Shown: in pieces, positions 1 through 13,112 of the stretch | Layout of the letters: each line of letters opens with the position of its first letter | Position numbering within the stretch: the first letter of the stretch is position 1 | Origin: Holtermannia corniformis | Taxonomy: Eukaryota > Basidiomycota > Tremellomycetes > Holtermanniales | Reading direction: 5' to 3' | NCBI GenBank assembly: GCA_001599935.1 | Contig: BCIJ01000005.1 | Span: 186,001-250,000, forward strand | DNA: 64,000 nt | Program-made: the position numbers and the translations under genes | Notes under the pieces: generated by a model | What the model was told of the DNA's origin: nothing | What the model saw: only the letters and a program-made list of their open reading frames with translations | Database searches by the model: none

Positions 1-740
1 TCATCAGGGAATCCAGTCTAAGCCCCGTCGCGCACTCCAACACCACCAAGCACTCAAAGTCCAAGTCCGAATGCAAACCACCACACCCCAAAGCACTCCA
101 CGACCTCTCGCCCACACGAGGACTCACCCACTCTGCGTCGCCTTTTGCATCACGCCCGCGACCTCTTGCACGAGGACCTTTGTCGGGGGGTACTCGCCGT
201 ACACCTTCCAGTACGCTTGTGCAATCTTGCGCGCCTTGGCGACGAGCACCCGAAAGTCAGGGCCCATGCCGCTGTAGACAAAGCCAATGTTGGGGCAGAT
301 GGGCGCGACCTTTTCGAGGCACGACGTGTCGACGAGGATCGAGGATGACTTTTTCTCGGTCGCGAGCACGATGCCGTTTGTGGCTGAACGGAGTGTTAGC
401 GACGTATACGGATGGAGGGTGAGGAGACTGGTGCCGCGCGAGCGCAGAGATGACAGATCGGGTTGTGAAAGATCGATAGTACGCACCCTTGATACCGAGA
501 CTGGTGGTGCCGCCTGCGACGGCCGCGAGCGCGTGCTCAATCTGGACGAGCTTGCCTGACGGGTTAAAGGTCGTGAGCGAGAACCTGGAACGGGATGGCG
601 TCAGCGCGTCCTTTACGTGTCCAAGCACATCATCCTCACCTGTAGAGTCCAACAGAGTAGTCAAGGTCTAGTCAGTCTCTCGCAGTGTGGCAAGACCGCC
701 GGATCACGCACGAGTACGCCCCTCCTCCTGGTGTGGCCAT
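1..740 (-). CDS. PRE8: 20S proteasome subunit alpha-2, 3' end outside the window
   Basis: Alpha-ring subunit of the 20S proteasome core (Pre8/PSMA2), acting in cytosol and nucleus. Exons seen: 740-712, 584-487 and 383-128. Joined, they read [20 protein letters not shown], then the family motifs [27 protein letters not shown] and [12 protein letters not shown], and stop at a donor after TQSG. The YSFSLTTF start is recovered only if exon 1 (MATPGGGAY) is spliced over a 127-nt intron. An unspliced start further downstream would add a non-family leader. The next exon, expected to begin VRPFG, is not in the remaining 127 bases, so that intron runs past the window edge. Divergent from the Fap1-like gene. 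Identification is firm; the first exon is an inference from the family N-terminus. Confidence 0.9.
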
Positions 741-1278
741 TGTGCGTGCTGGAGTGGTCTAGCGAGTAAAGTGGCTGATGCGGATTGCAGCTGGCCGTGT
801 ACTGATCGTAACTTGATATGCGACTGAGCTGTAACGCGTTGCCGTCGAGGTGAAGAAGCGCCGTCGTGTCTGATCGACCGTGGTGCTGGTGCTGGTGCTG
901 CCCAACGCTTGCTCACTCCGAGCTTAAGGGTATGCGCTATTACACTGCCGCGCGAGATTACGTAATGCACGAGCTTGGTTCAGCGATCGGAGCCGTCTTC
1001 AACTCGGTAACGCTGCAGCGATTGGGGGGAGAACAAAAATCATCCCAAGCGAGGGAGAGCAGCTGGGAGCACTCGCGACACGGCAGTCGTCAAGACTGGG
1101 ACATCAGCAGTCTAGATCCACTGCGAGTCGAACGGGATAGAGCACCAGCAGCGCAGCAACACGGACGTCCGAAGTATCAAGCCCATCGGAAAAAGGAGAC
1201 GACCGCTTCGACTCGTCCTTCCAGCTCGATCTACAGCACTCGCGCTCTTTGATAACGTTGATTCCGGTTCTATCCAAC
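741..1278. other. Divergent intergenic region, no gene seen
   Basis: Shared 5' region of the proteasome alpha2 gene and the Fap1-like gene. I see no RNA gene and no convincing PACE-type proteasome element; short ORFs here are not conserved-looking. Confidence 0.5.
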
Positions 1279-4200
1279 ATGGCATCGTCGACGGCGGCGG
1301 CATCGACATCAGCATCGCTCCCTGCACGACCCGAGCTACCGGGTGGCAAACCGCCTCAACCCGGCGATGGCGCCTATCTGACTCAGCAGCAGCACTCGAG
1401 AAACAGACAGGCAGGCGGTCGCAGAGGTCGTGGGAACGCACCCGGACGGCCAGCAAGCTCGCATCAGAGAGCCAACGACATTCCACCCCATTTGCGTCAG
1501 CCGAACGGGGGACCGTCGGTGCCAACACCGAGTCAGGTGCAGACGCAGCTGAACGGACATGAACAGCCGGAGCGTTCTCAGCGCGGTGGGAGACCACGCC
1601 AGCCTCAGCGAAACGAGCGCAATACGAATGGGCACGGTTCTATGAACGCAAACGGCCTAACGAATGGCAACGGCCCAACGAATGGCAACGAAGCGCTGAA
1701 GGAAGAGGCGCCCGGTAGCAGCAATAGCCCCAATGCGCAACGTGTGGGCTCGGTGCGCGGCGGACGATCCGGCCGAGGCGGTCGTGGACGAGGCAAGCCG
1801 CAGACCGATGGCCACCTCGCTGTATCCACTGCCGAACCTACCTCCGAGCAAGCATCAACCTCAACCTCGGCAAAGCCCAACAACGGTCGCAGAAGCAACC
1901 CACGGCCAAACGGCAGCAAATCCAAACCTCCCACCGACGCGCTCAATCCCACGGCTGCAGTCTTTGAGCCAACGTCGTCCACAACCGTCTCCCTGCCCCT
2001 ACCCGCAGCAAGCTTAGAGTATGAGCCAGCTCCACCAGCGCGCACATCGCGTCGTGCGGCGTTTGCAAAGAACTCTCAGCTGACCGATGTCCCGCGTTCA
2101 CCGCCGAACCCATCCCAGGAGCCGGGGAGGAAGCCGCAGACCAAGCGTGCGGTCAGGGCGCCGAGACCAGACAGGGAGACCGGTGTCAAGCCGGATGATC
2201 TGACGAGCCGGCTAATCGTCGGGCTCACGAACAAGCCTTTCCTCGAATGTCCTATTGTGCGTCGTGAACAAACAAACGCCATGCAAAGCTGACACTTGCA
2301 GTGCTTCCTGTCCCTGATGCCGCATCAGCAGATCTGGTCCTGCCTTCCAGCCCCCATCACAACTCTAGCCCCAGCTTCACGATACGACAAGGATTCTCCC
2401 GCGTTCGACCCCCGTCCAGCGCCATCCGCCCCGATCCAAGGTAGCTGCTACACCCCGTTCCACTTTTCCTGCATCGCCGATTGGGCCCAGCGGAGCCTCA
2501 AAGACGCAGCCGCGAAAGAGTTGAAAGAGGGTGAAGTCCCCGAATGGCGCTGCCCAGGCTGTCAGAAACGTCGCACCGGCGAGGTCACGAGCTACAAGTG
2601 CTTTTGCGGCAGTGTTCCCAACCCACGCTATGTGGCAAATTCACTCGTCACGCCGCATTCCTGTGGACAGAGCTGTACGAGGAGGCGGCAGAATTGCTAC
2701 CATGCTTGCCCGCTGTGAGTGGCTTGCGGGTAGGACAAGGTGCAGTGGGGCTGATGTGCGATAGGTCATGCCACCCGGGACCGTGTCCGCCCTGTCAAGC
2801 GCCGCTCGTGGTGCCGTGCCCGAGCCATAACAAACCACTGACCGTCAAGTGTGCGATTGCGCGCGCCACAAACGCCACGATCCCAACATGCGATTCGCCC
2901 TGTCTCAAGGTCAAGAGCTGCGGCAAGGCTGCGCACCAATGCTTGGTGCGTCCTCACGCATATCTGTGGCGTCGAGCTGACAATCCTGTAGGCAAACTGC
3001 CATGACGGCCCGTGTGCGCCCTGTGATGAGACCGAGCATGTACGCTGCTATTGCGGCAGCAAGGCCATGGACACGAGCTGCGGGTGGAACAAGGCGCAGG
3101 CGCGCGATTGCGTCAAGCCGTCGGAACACTCGGGCGAGCTAGAGGATGCGTGGACGGGCAGGTTTGCATGCGGTCAACCCTGTCCGCGCGAGTATGATTG
3201 TGGGATCCACCCTTGCCCCGAGGTGAGTCTGCTAGACTGGGCGAGAGTAGGCTGACATTGTCAGAACTGCCACGATCATCCCCTCGAGCCTCTCATATGC
3301 CCAACGTCACCCGCCGTCATCACCAACTGCCCGTGTGGCTCCCGCGCTCTATCCGACATCGCCTCAACCCCGCGCACATCCTGCCTCGACCCGATCCCGA
3401 CCTGTGGTTTGCCCTGTACAAAGTCCCGACCGTGCGGCCATCAGTGTCCCAAGAAATGCCATAACGGCCCGTGTCCGCCTTGCGGGGAACAAGTCGTCCG
3501 CCCCTGTCGCTGCGGTGAGGGAACGGTCCTGCTGCCGTGCCAGGAGGTCGGAGAACGTGAAGAAAACGGCGAGGAGATTACGTGCGAACGAGTCTGCAAG
3601 GCTTTGAGGACTTGTGGAAGGCACGAGTGCGGCAGGCTGGTGAGTCTGGCTGCGCTTCTTAACTGGGCCTTGGCTGATCCCGGGCTTCAAGTGTTGCCCG
3701 TTGTCGTACAAGGCAAAGTTCAAAGGCAAGCGCCGGCTACTGGACGATCCGCTCGATCAGCCGGGCGAAGAGGATCTGCAGCTTCATGCGTGCCCTCTCG
3801 TTTGCGGCAAGCCGCTCAGCTGTGGCTTGCATGCCTGTCCAAAGCCGGATCACAAGGGCGCCTGTGGTCGCTGTCTCGAGGCGTCGTATGATGAGGTTTG
3901 TCTATTCCACGACCAAGCAGACTTTTACTGACTCATTGCAGCTCATCTGCCACTGCAGCCACACGGTCGTTTACCCGCCCGTGCCATGGTGTGTCCTCTT
4001 GTGATGCTGTAACCCGGCCGCTAACGAACCCAGCGGTACGGCAATCAACTGCACATACCCCTGCGCCCGTCCACCGCCAGCCTGCGGCCATCCGAAGACT
4101 CTGCACACATGCCACGAAACGCAAGATTGCCCTCCCTGTCCGTACCTGCGCGACCGCGAGTGTGCGTGTGGCAAGAATCCAGCGGTCAAGAACATCAGGT

Positions 4201-5406
4201 GCTCGCAGGAACGCGTGTCCTGCGGTGCCATCTGCGGGACGTGAGTGGTTGGATCCACACTCGAGTCGCCGCTAACGTTGCCGACGCAGTCTGCTCGGCT
4301 GCGGCTTCCATACGTGTGAAAAGTCCTGTCATCCAAAAGGCGAGTGTGGCGTGTGTACACAGGTGTGCCGCAAGCCGAAGCGGATCTGGTCAGTCTTATC
4401 GCACAAACTGTAGCTGCTGGCTTATATGCGTATCTGCAGTGGTCACCCCTGTCAGACGATTTGTCATGCGCCGGCTCGGTGCCCCGAGAACGATGCGTGC
4501 TCGACCAGTCAGTACTACCCTCTGGAATTAAAAGAAGCTGACTGATACCTACTAGTTGTCACACAGTCCTGCGCCTGCGGTCACCTCCAGAATCGCGGCG
4601 GCTGCGGCGCATCCGCCACCAACCCCGTCTCACGCGAAAAAGTCCAGCTCAAGTGCGTCAACGAGTGTCTGCTTCGCCAGCGCAACGCCCGCCTTGCCGA
4701 CGCACTGGGGATCAAGCCGGCCGAACGAAACCTCGAAGACTGGGCTCTGGACCTCAAGGCGTTCTGCACGCAGAATCACGCTTTCGTCAGGACAGTCGAA
4801 CAGACTTTCAAGGACTTTTTCACAAGCTCGCGTCAGGTCATGGTCTTGCCGCACAGTGAGTTGCGCAATTCATATGAGAAACGATGACTGACAAGGCTCA
4901 GTGCCGCCTGCCAAGCGGACATTCGTAATTTCAATGGCGGATGTGTACCGTCTGGGCCGAGAGTTGGTGGATCAGGAGCCTCAGCGCAGGTATGTCGCAT
5001 CTCACCCTCTGTGATGTCTGCTGATCCGCGTCGCAGTGTCCAGATCCGTCGCCGCGTTGACACCCGCATCCCCAACCCGCTCTTGTCTGAAGCAGCGCCG
5101 CCTACACCGTCTCGGCCACAGCTCGGCGGTCTAGCAAACCTCCGCCAATCATCCGCGTCGAGGTCGTCACCGGCACTGACAAATCTCAAAGCACCCAACC
5201 CAGCTACCGCCACTGTCAAGAAGGCATGGGCATCAGGTTCATCAACGCCTCGTACCGTGTCACCGGTCGCGTCGGTTGTGACGGCGCTCCCCGAACCCGC
5301 GCCTGCCTCTGCTCTTTCGACGCCGCGAGCTTCAGCTACTTTTCCTGTCACGCTTCCGGATGTCGAAGATGCCAAAGACTGGGATCTGTCGGATAACGAG
5401 GCCTAG
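1279..5406 (+). CDS. FAP1: NFX1/Fap1-type zinc-finger protein with R3H domain
   Basis: Homologue of yeast Fap1 and animal NFX1, nuclear or cytosolic proteins with a RING-like N-terminal finger, NF-X1 zinc-finger arrays and an R3H nucleic-acid-binding domain. Thirteen exons: 1279-2256, 2302-2714, 2765-2945, 2992-3222, 3265-3639, 3692-3895, 3942-3988, 4034-4240, 4290-4388, 4440-4507, 4556-4855, 4902-4989, 5037-5406; they close in frame to 1186 aa, close to human NFX1. Residues 1-320 are Gly/Asn/Pro-rich and look disordered. A RING-like C4HC3 finger follows (ECPIC, WSCL, HFSCIADW, WRCPGC). Repeated NF-X1 modules carry CHPGPCPPC, CHDGPCAPC and CHNGPCPPC. The R3H domain lies near residues 960-1065 (NHAFVRTVEQTF to SVQIRRR). 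Introns are 42-52 nt, which sets the rule used elsewhere. Whether it acts as a transcription factor or a ubiquitin ligase cannot be told here. Confidence 0.9.
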
Positions 5407-5846
5407 CTGAACGGCGCTCTCATCTATGCATACGTGCGGATAACGAGCTTCGGACAAGACGCTTGCTGCTTGTGATGGCCAGTGATCACATCGGCCGAGT
5501 GATTGTCCGTGCGCTAGACTTCGCCGAAAGGGATCGGCGCCTGTTGCCGCTGCGCTTCCGCCGAACAGCTCGGTCCTGACAACGCCAGGGCACTCTGTAG
5601 ATCCACTGCCGCCTGCACACGCAATAGCCATGGCGCCATTGGCCTGTTGCCCGACGCGGCCGTGTGTTACCCCTTTCCCGTCCAAAGGAGGCCGTTGGTT
5701 CATGAACTATCTACGAAAGTGTTGTGGCTTCCACTCGATGACAACAACCTTCTAGCACTTGCTCTCCTGACTACCACTACCCTTTGTGTGTAGCAGTGTT
5801 CAAGACATACATCGCATAGACGAACAGAGAGAGAGACGACAGCAAC
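5407..5846. other. Intergenic region, nothing recognised
   Basis: Between the Fap1-like stop and the next ATG. No conserved ORF, RNA gene or repeat was seen; it should hold the 3' UTR of one gene and the promoter of the next. Confidence 0.4.
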
Positions 5847-7693
5847 ATGGCGCTGGTACCGACGGGCGCGATCCGTGATCCCGGTCAGTCACCCTGGCGC
5901 GCAGGAATCATGTACTGACTCCCGCAGCGTGAGTAGAGCTGTATGACCGCTGTGACTCCTGCTGAATATTCACTGGGATTGCCGTTGATCTCACAGCGTC
6001 AGTTGCCTTCTCACTCATCCTGGCCGTGCTGACGACTTGGAAACAGATCACTATCGGGCCCTTCAAGCCTTCGTAAGTCCCTTGCAGGACGATCATTCAG
6101 CACAGCTCACTCTGTGCCAGACGCCCAGGCTACGGACCGATCCTCAGCTACCTCCAAGCGGCAAGTCTCCCTACACCCCTAAAGATCCACCCCCTGCTGC
6201 AATTGCGCCAATGGGACAGCAGGCCGTACCACAGTGCGTATCGGCTTACGTGCGCTGTTGTCAGGCTAATAAGAGGTCAGAGTACCTGGCGTGGAACTGC
6301 GTCGAGCACCCCATGTTCGCTGCGATTTGGGTCAGTGCTCTCGCATCAGTGCATTTCGTCGGTTGGCTGATTGTCGAACTTAGGTCGACTACGATGGCGA
6401 GTGATTGACTGACAGCGGTGGTGACCACTAATGCAGTCACTGTAATCAGAGACGGAAACGGTCAGTTTGGTCATCGTCGTCGTGTCATGCTGACCCAAAG
6501 TACAGGAATGTACGTTCACGGATGTGTTGCCCGTGGTTCGCGCGTTGATTACCTGCAGGGATCAAGGAGCGAGGCCAGCCAGCGACATCGCCAATCTGCG
6601 AAGAGTTGCACTTGGGGCACGTCGAAACAGGCTGGTCCGTGCGAGTGCGGAATCGGATGGTAAGTCATCGTCGGCCAACATCACCAGAGCTGATACCACC
6701 ACAGGGAATCACTTGGTGCGCTTGAGTCTCTCATATCGCCGCTGGACTGACTCGTGGTCGACGTTAGCGAGGATGTGCTGTTTGCTATGTAAGTCGGTTA
6801 GCTATCGTACCTACAAACAGCTCACGCTGCACAGATTCGACTTCTTTGCCTCGTGAGTGTAGCCCCGTAAACGAGACCGAACCTGACAAGTGCGCAGACC
6901 GCGTTTGTAGTCTTGTGATATACGCGCAGAACGGTGGCTGACCAAAGGGTCTCACGCCGCACAGTTTATGTGAGCTGGTTGGTCTAGGGCTCTGTGCGAG
7001 CGCTGACGCTGTAATAGGTCGACGAGCTAGGAGAAATGCGTAAGTTTATCGTCATTCCCTCTCTCACCTGCTGACACTTCTAGACCCGCGCGCAGTGCGC
7101 ATGTAAGTACCCTGAGCGCCAGACGAGCACGCTGACCGTGCTCTCGATGCTTCGTCTCACAGTAGTACGTCTGCAACGTAGCATGAGCGCGATCACTCAC
7201 ACCGCCACAGTGGAACAGCAGTAGTCGGCATCAAGTGCTAAGCGCGGACAAGTGCAAACTGACAATTATTGGCAGCTTTGAAAAGCGTCGCATGGGTTTC
7301 TTCGAGTAGGCCCTTTTCACCTCCAAGCCGTGTGCGAGCTGACGTGAAGCGCAGCTTGATGGAAGGCTACCGCAAATCGGATGCGCTGGTATGTCGTGTT
7401 GCGCTTTGCCACACGAGTGCAGTTGTGAGGGATTGACTCGTGGCTTTGCAGCTCGGCATGACGCACTTTGACGGCATCCACAATGATCCAGAGAGCGTCG
7501 AGCGACTCAAGAACAGTACGTGATCTCGCTTTCGACCCTGGCCTCCTGACTAAAACCAATCGCAGAGTTCAAGTCGGTATGAGATTGTGCCGGGGCGTGC
7601 ACTGACACCGCTCAGCTACCACAGCAGCAACCTGCTCATGCTCCGGCTCGGCAACTGCTAGTCGCCATCTGCCTGCCTGCCAGCACGTTGTAG
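5847..7693 (+). CDS. DUF6699-like protein built from many very short exons
   Basis: Small protein of unknown function resembling the DUF6699 family. Two conserved-looking blocks are visible: a W-x-V-x-V stretch GWSVRVRNRMGITCEDVLFA, then IFDFF (exons 6559-6659, 6705-6715, 6768-6788, 6835-6852), and a C-terminal block FEKRRMGFFDLMEGYRKSD followed by ALLGMTHFDGI (exons 7276-7305, 7355-7388, 7452-7515). The second block is kept in frame by exons 7018-7039, 7084-7102, a 2-nt exon TA at 7163-7164 and 7211-7220. The gene ends through 7566-7576 and 7616-7693. The N-terminal half is tentative: 5847-5883, a possible 1-nt exon at 5927, 5997-6072, 6121-6233, 6274-6330, 6384-6400, 6437-6460. I could not join 6852 to 7018 in frame. 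Family assignment rests on the two motif blocks recalled from the family. Confidence 0.55.
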
Positions 7694-7832
7694 TACCAAT
7701 CGTAGATGTTAATCTTGTACACGCCAAACCGGTCGTCACATCTGTGTATATATATCCGACACAACCCCGATGCAGAGCTACACAGCTTACAAACCGAAAA
7801 TCAAGACATCTATAGACTGCAAGCACGCTCGC

Positions 7833-10505
<2,673 letters not shown>

Positions 10506-11884
10506 CTGGTGTAGTGTGTGAGCGCTGATCGGATGGGAAGTCTAGAGACGATGGGCAATCTGGAGAGATGGAACAAGGTTTGAGACGGACGCGCTGCCCC
10601 GCATCCCATCGGTGCCAAGGTTGGCGCAGGACGACAAAGGTGTATAGCCTGGTGCGACGGTGCACCTCACCGCCTCGGCACTGCGCACTGGGTCGTGACG
10701 GGGAAGGGCCGGTTGGGATCGAACCCTGAGAGCGGCGCGGTGGCGCCACCCGACAGATTTGTTGTTATCTCTACGAGCGCAGTTGGGACGATCGCGCAGT
10801 GGACAGAGAACAGTATCATGTCTGCCTGAGAGGATTCCTTCCAACTGGGCGTTCCCTGCGGCACCGAACTGACGATGGCTGGTTGCGAGTGACGGATAAG
10901 ACACGTTGCTCACTCACGATTGCGCAATCTGCCTCGGATCGCTGTGGGTGCAAGACTGTTCCCAAGGGTACGATCCGCTCTGCAGTGTGCTCTCTCTCTG
11001 TGCAGTGTACGTGTTGGGTGTGCGTCGATGCCGAGTTGACGATGGAGGATGGTGCGAGTGAGCTGGCGCACTGTGTTTGGCTGTGGGAGCCCCCTAAACT
11101 GAAAGAAACGGGGCAAAGGCCGGCGCGGTCCGCACTCGGCGTTATCGGCGTTATCGCAGCCACCAACCCCCACTGCAGAGATTGCACCTGCTCGATCCCC
11201 GTAGCCCCATCCGGCCCCAGGCAAGACGCCGGATCCAGTACTGTAGTAGTGCAGCAGCCTCAGCGCGCACCCCATGCATACGATCACGGTAGATGCAGCG
11301 TGCAGCCACACCGACTGCCACAGTGACCTGCTAAACCCCCCGCGGGTAAAAACTTGCGACCGGGTAAGCACACGTCGGCCGTGGGACCCTGAAAAGCGGC
11401 AATCGCCCCCAGAGCGGGCCACGGCCATGTGATAACGTGGGGCAGGGCAGCACTCGAACGCGAACGCCCCTCGCGTACGCGTACGCCGCTCGCATGACGA
11501 CGGGCGTTCTGGCCAACTGGAGCGCTGGAGCTCTCGAGCCTGGACTGGGATCAAGCGAGGGGTGAATGACCGGCGATAAGACGTGGACAGTCGGACGCTA
11601 AAGGCACGGCGGATCAGACTGCCCGTCGGGGTCCGCGGCTGCAAAGCTGTTCTCTTGCACTGGACGTAGGGCCTCGCCTTTGATGCTACGCACATACACA
11701 TGGTTACGCACAGCGGTCCACCAAGCAATGATACATACGATGCACGGCTGCGCTTCAATGCAGCCCATGTGTAGATTGTCGTTGCTTGCCGGCGCTGGCT
11801 CAGTGTGATCACTCGGCAAAGGTATCGCTAGTGTCCAGCTCATACATGTCAACGCAACTCGCTGTCACCTCGATCCACCCAACC
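10506..11884. other. Long upstream region of the CreA-like gene
   Basis: About 1.4 kb without a convincing gene, unusually long for this compact window. A 300-codon minus-strand ORF (11812-10910) is Arg/Ser/Cys-rich with no domain and is probably spurious. The stretch carries several CreA-type GGGG motifs and probably a large 5' leader or promoter of the repressor gene, plus the 3' flank of the hydrolase gene. Confidence 0.5.
11168..11442. promoter_or_regulatory. Cluster of CreA-type SYGGRG motifs
   Basis: Four matches to the Mig1/CreA consensus SYGGGG within 275 bp: CCCCAC at 11168-11173, CCCCGC at 11338-11343, CCCCAG at 11407-11412 (all GTGGGG, GCGGGG or CTGGGG on the minus strand) and GTGGGG at 11437-11442. 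They lie 0.7-0.9 kb upstream of the CreA-like ATG, where autoregulatory sites would be plausible. The motif is short, so chance is not excluded. Confidence 0.35.
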
Positions 11885-12808
11885 TCATGCACCAGGCAAC
11901 CACCCTACGCCTCTCAACACCTCGTCCACCTGGCCCGCCACAAACGCCGGATCATCCACCTGGATGAAATGCGCACAGCCCTGTGCGATCCTCACGCCTC
12001 CTCCATTCCGAGCGTTCAACCGCGCCAACCCGGCGTTATACCGCTCCCACACTGGCTGCAGATAGCGTTTCGTCGTCTGCACCGGGACCCCAAGCTTGCG
12101 CTCTGAATCGACCGCAAAGTACTCTGGGTCGTGACCGATGACCCGGAGCTCTTTGAGATCAGCAAGCGGTGGGGAATCGGAGTGCGGTAGTAGACGGGCC
12201 ATGTTGCGGCGATCAAACCCTTGACCGTTGGCGTTTGCGGGTGAGAACAGGCGACGGCTGACGTCGCGCGCTTTCACCACGCCTTGACGGTCGCTCTCGG
12301 ACACAGACGAGGGGTCAGGGTAGATGTCGTCGACAAAGTCCGAGTTTGCGAGGATGGAATCCAGTAGGACGAGGCCCGTGACATGACCCGGGTGCTTGGC
12401 CGCGTACCGGCGTGCAATCGCACACCCGATCGAATTGGCGACTAGGACCAGTTCAGGCGATACCGAGGCCGAGGCCGCATCGCCTTTGGCGTGCAGTAGT
12501 CCTGCGATCAGCCCCTCGAGGTCCCTCACGACCTCGTCGAGATCACTCCCAAACTCGCTCTCGGCACTCGTCGGATCCCGAGCGACAGTCTCGCCCTGAC
12601 CGAACCGATCGTACGTTACGATCTGACAGTCGCCGGTGCGTGCGGCCACGAGGTCGATGGTAGGGAACCAGGATGATTGCGGTGCGATCATACCGTTCAG
12701 GAAGAGGAGGGTGCGGGGACGAGTGCCGGACGCTGCCGAGGCCGGGTGCACATGTGCAATCAGAGGGACAGACGTCTTGTTGAGGATTGGAATCGCTACG
12801 CGCTGCAT
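11885..12808 (-). CDS. Alpha/beta-hydrolase family protein
   Basis: Single-exon 307-aa protein of the alpha/beta-hydrolase fold, probably cytosolic (no signal peptide seen). It has the early strand TLLFLNGM with an oxyanion-like region, the Gly-rich turn YDRFGQGET, the nucleophile elbow VLVANSIGCAIARRYA with Ser in A-N-S-I-G, a candidate acid in LVLLDSIL, and a C-terminal His in QGCAHFIQVDDP. The elbow has Ala where most members have Gly (G-x-S-x-G). Substrate cannot be inferred. It lies downstream of RRP12 on the same strand with about 300 bp between them. It is one of the few intronless genes in this window apart from the 31-34 kb family. Confidence 0.8.
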   Translation of the reverse strand: MQRVAIPILNKTSVPLIAHVHPASAASGTRPRTLLFLNGMIAPQSSWFPTIDLVAARTGDCQIVTYDRFGQGETVARDPTSAESEFGSDLDEVVRDLEGLIAGLLHAKGDAASASVSPELVLVANSIGCAIARRYAAKHPGHVTGLVLLDSILANSDFVDDIYPDPSSVSESDRQGVVKARDVSRRLFSPANANGQGFDRRNMARLLPHSDSPPLADLKELRVIGHDPEYFAVDSERKLGVPVQTTKRYLQPVWERYNAGLARLNARNGGGVRIAQGCAHFIQVDDPAFVAGQVDEVLRGVGWLPGA

Positions 12809-13112
12809 GGTGGAGCAACACTGTGAGGGGGATAGGGACTCGAGGCTGTGAGAGGGATTGAGACTTTATCATCCACGTAGACACCGCTGGCGACGTCGCC
12901 GTTGCAGGAAAGGAGGGACGAGTTGACCTGATCGACAGGCACGACGGCGCCAGGTTCAACGCCAAGGTGTTTCATTTGTAAAGTCGAGTGAAGCGTGAAA
13001 TGAAACGAGTTGGCTGGGTGAGTGCCTTATTCCGCCACAGGACCGCATGGCCGACGTGACCTGGACACAACAGACCAACCCAAGCCAATGACGATTACAT
13101 CTCGATACACGT

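Noticed and set aside
257..664. Read-through start ([12 protein letters not shown]...) for the proteasome gene
   Set aside because: It retains a GTGAGG...TTCCAG intron and gives a non-family leader; the spliced start at 740 restores the conserved YSFSLTTF.
6505..6558. A 4-nt exon GAAT within the DUF6699-like gene
   Set aside because: Both sides have plausible splice sites, but including it breaks the frame; a single 98-nt intron (6461-6558) keeps it.
10690..10730. tRNA-like TpsiC sequence on the minus strand (GGTTCGATCCC)
   Set aside because: No matching acceptor stem, D arm or anticodon arm at the right distances; not a tRNA gene.
10910..11812. 300-codon minus-strand ORF upstream of the CreA gene
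   Set aside because: Arg/Ser/Cys/Gly-rich with no domain, no splice logic and several overlapping frames of similar length; more likely a chance ORF in GC-rich DNA.
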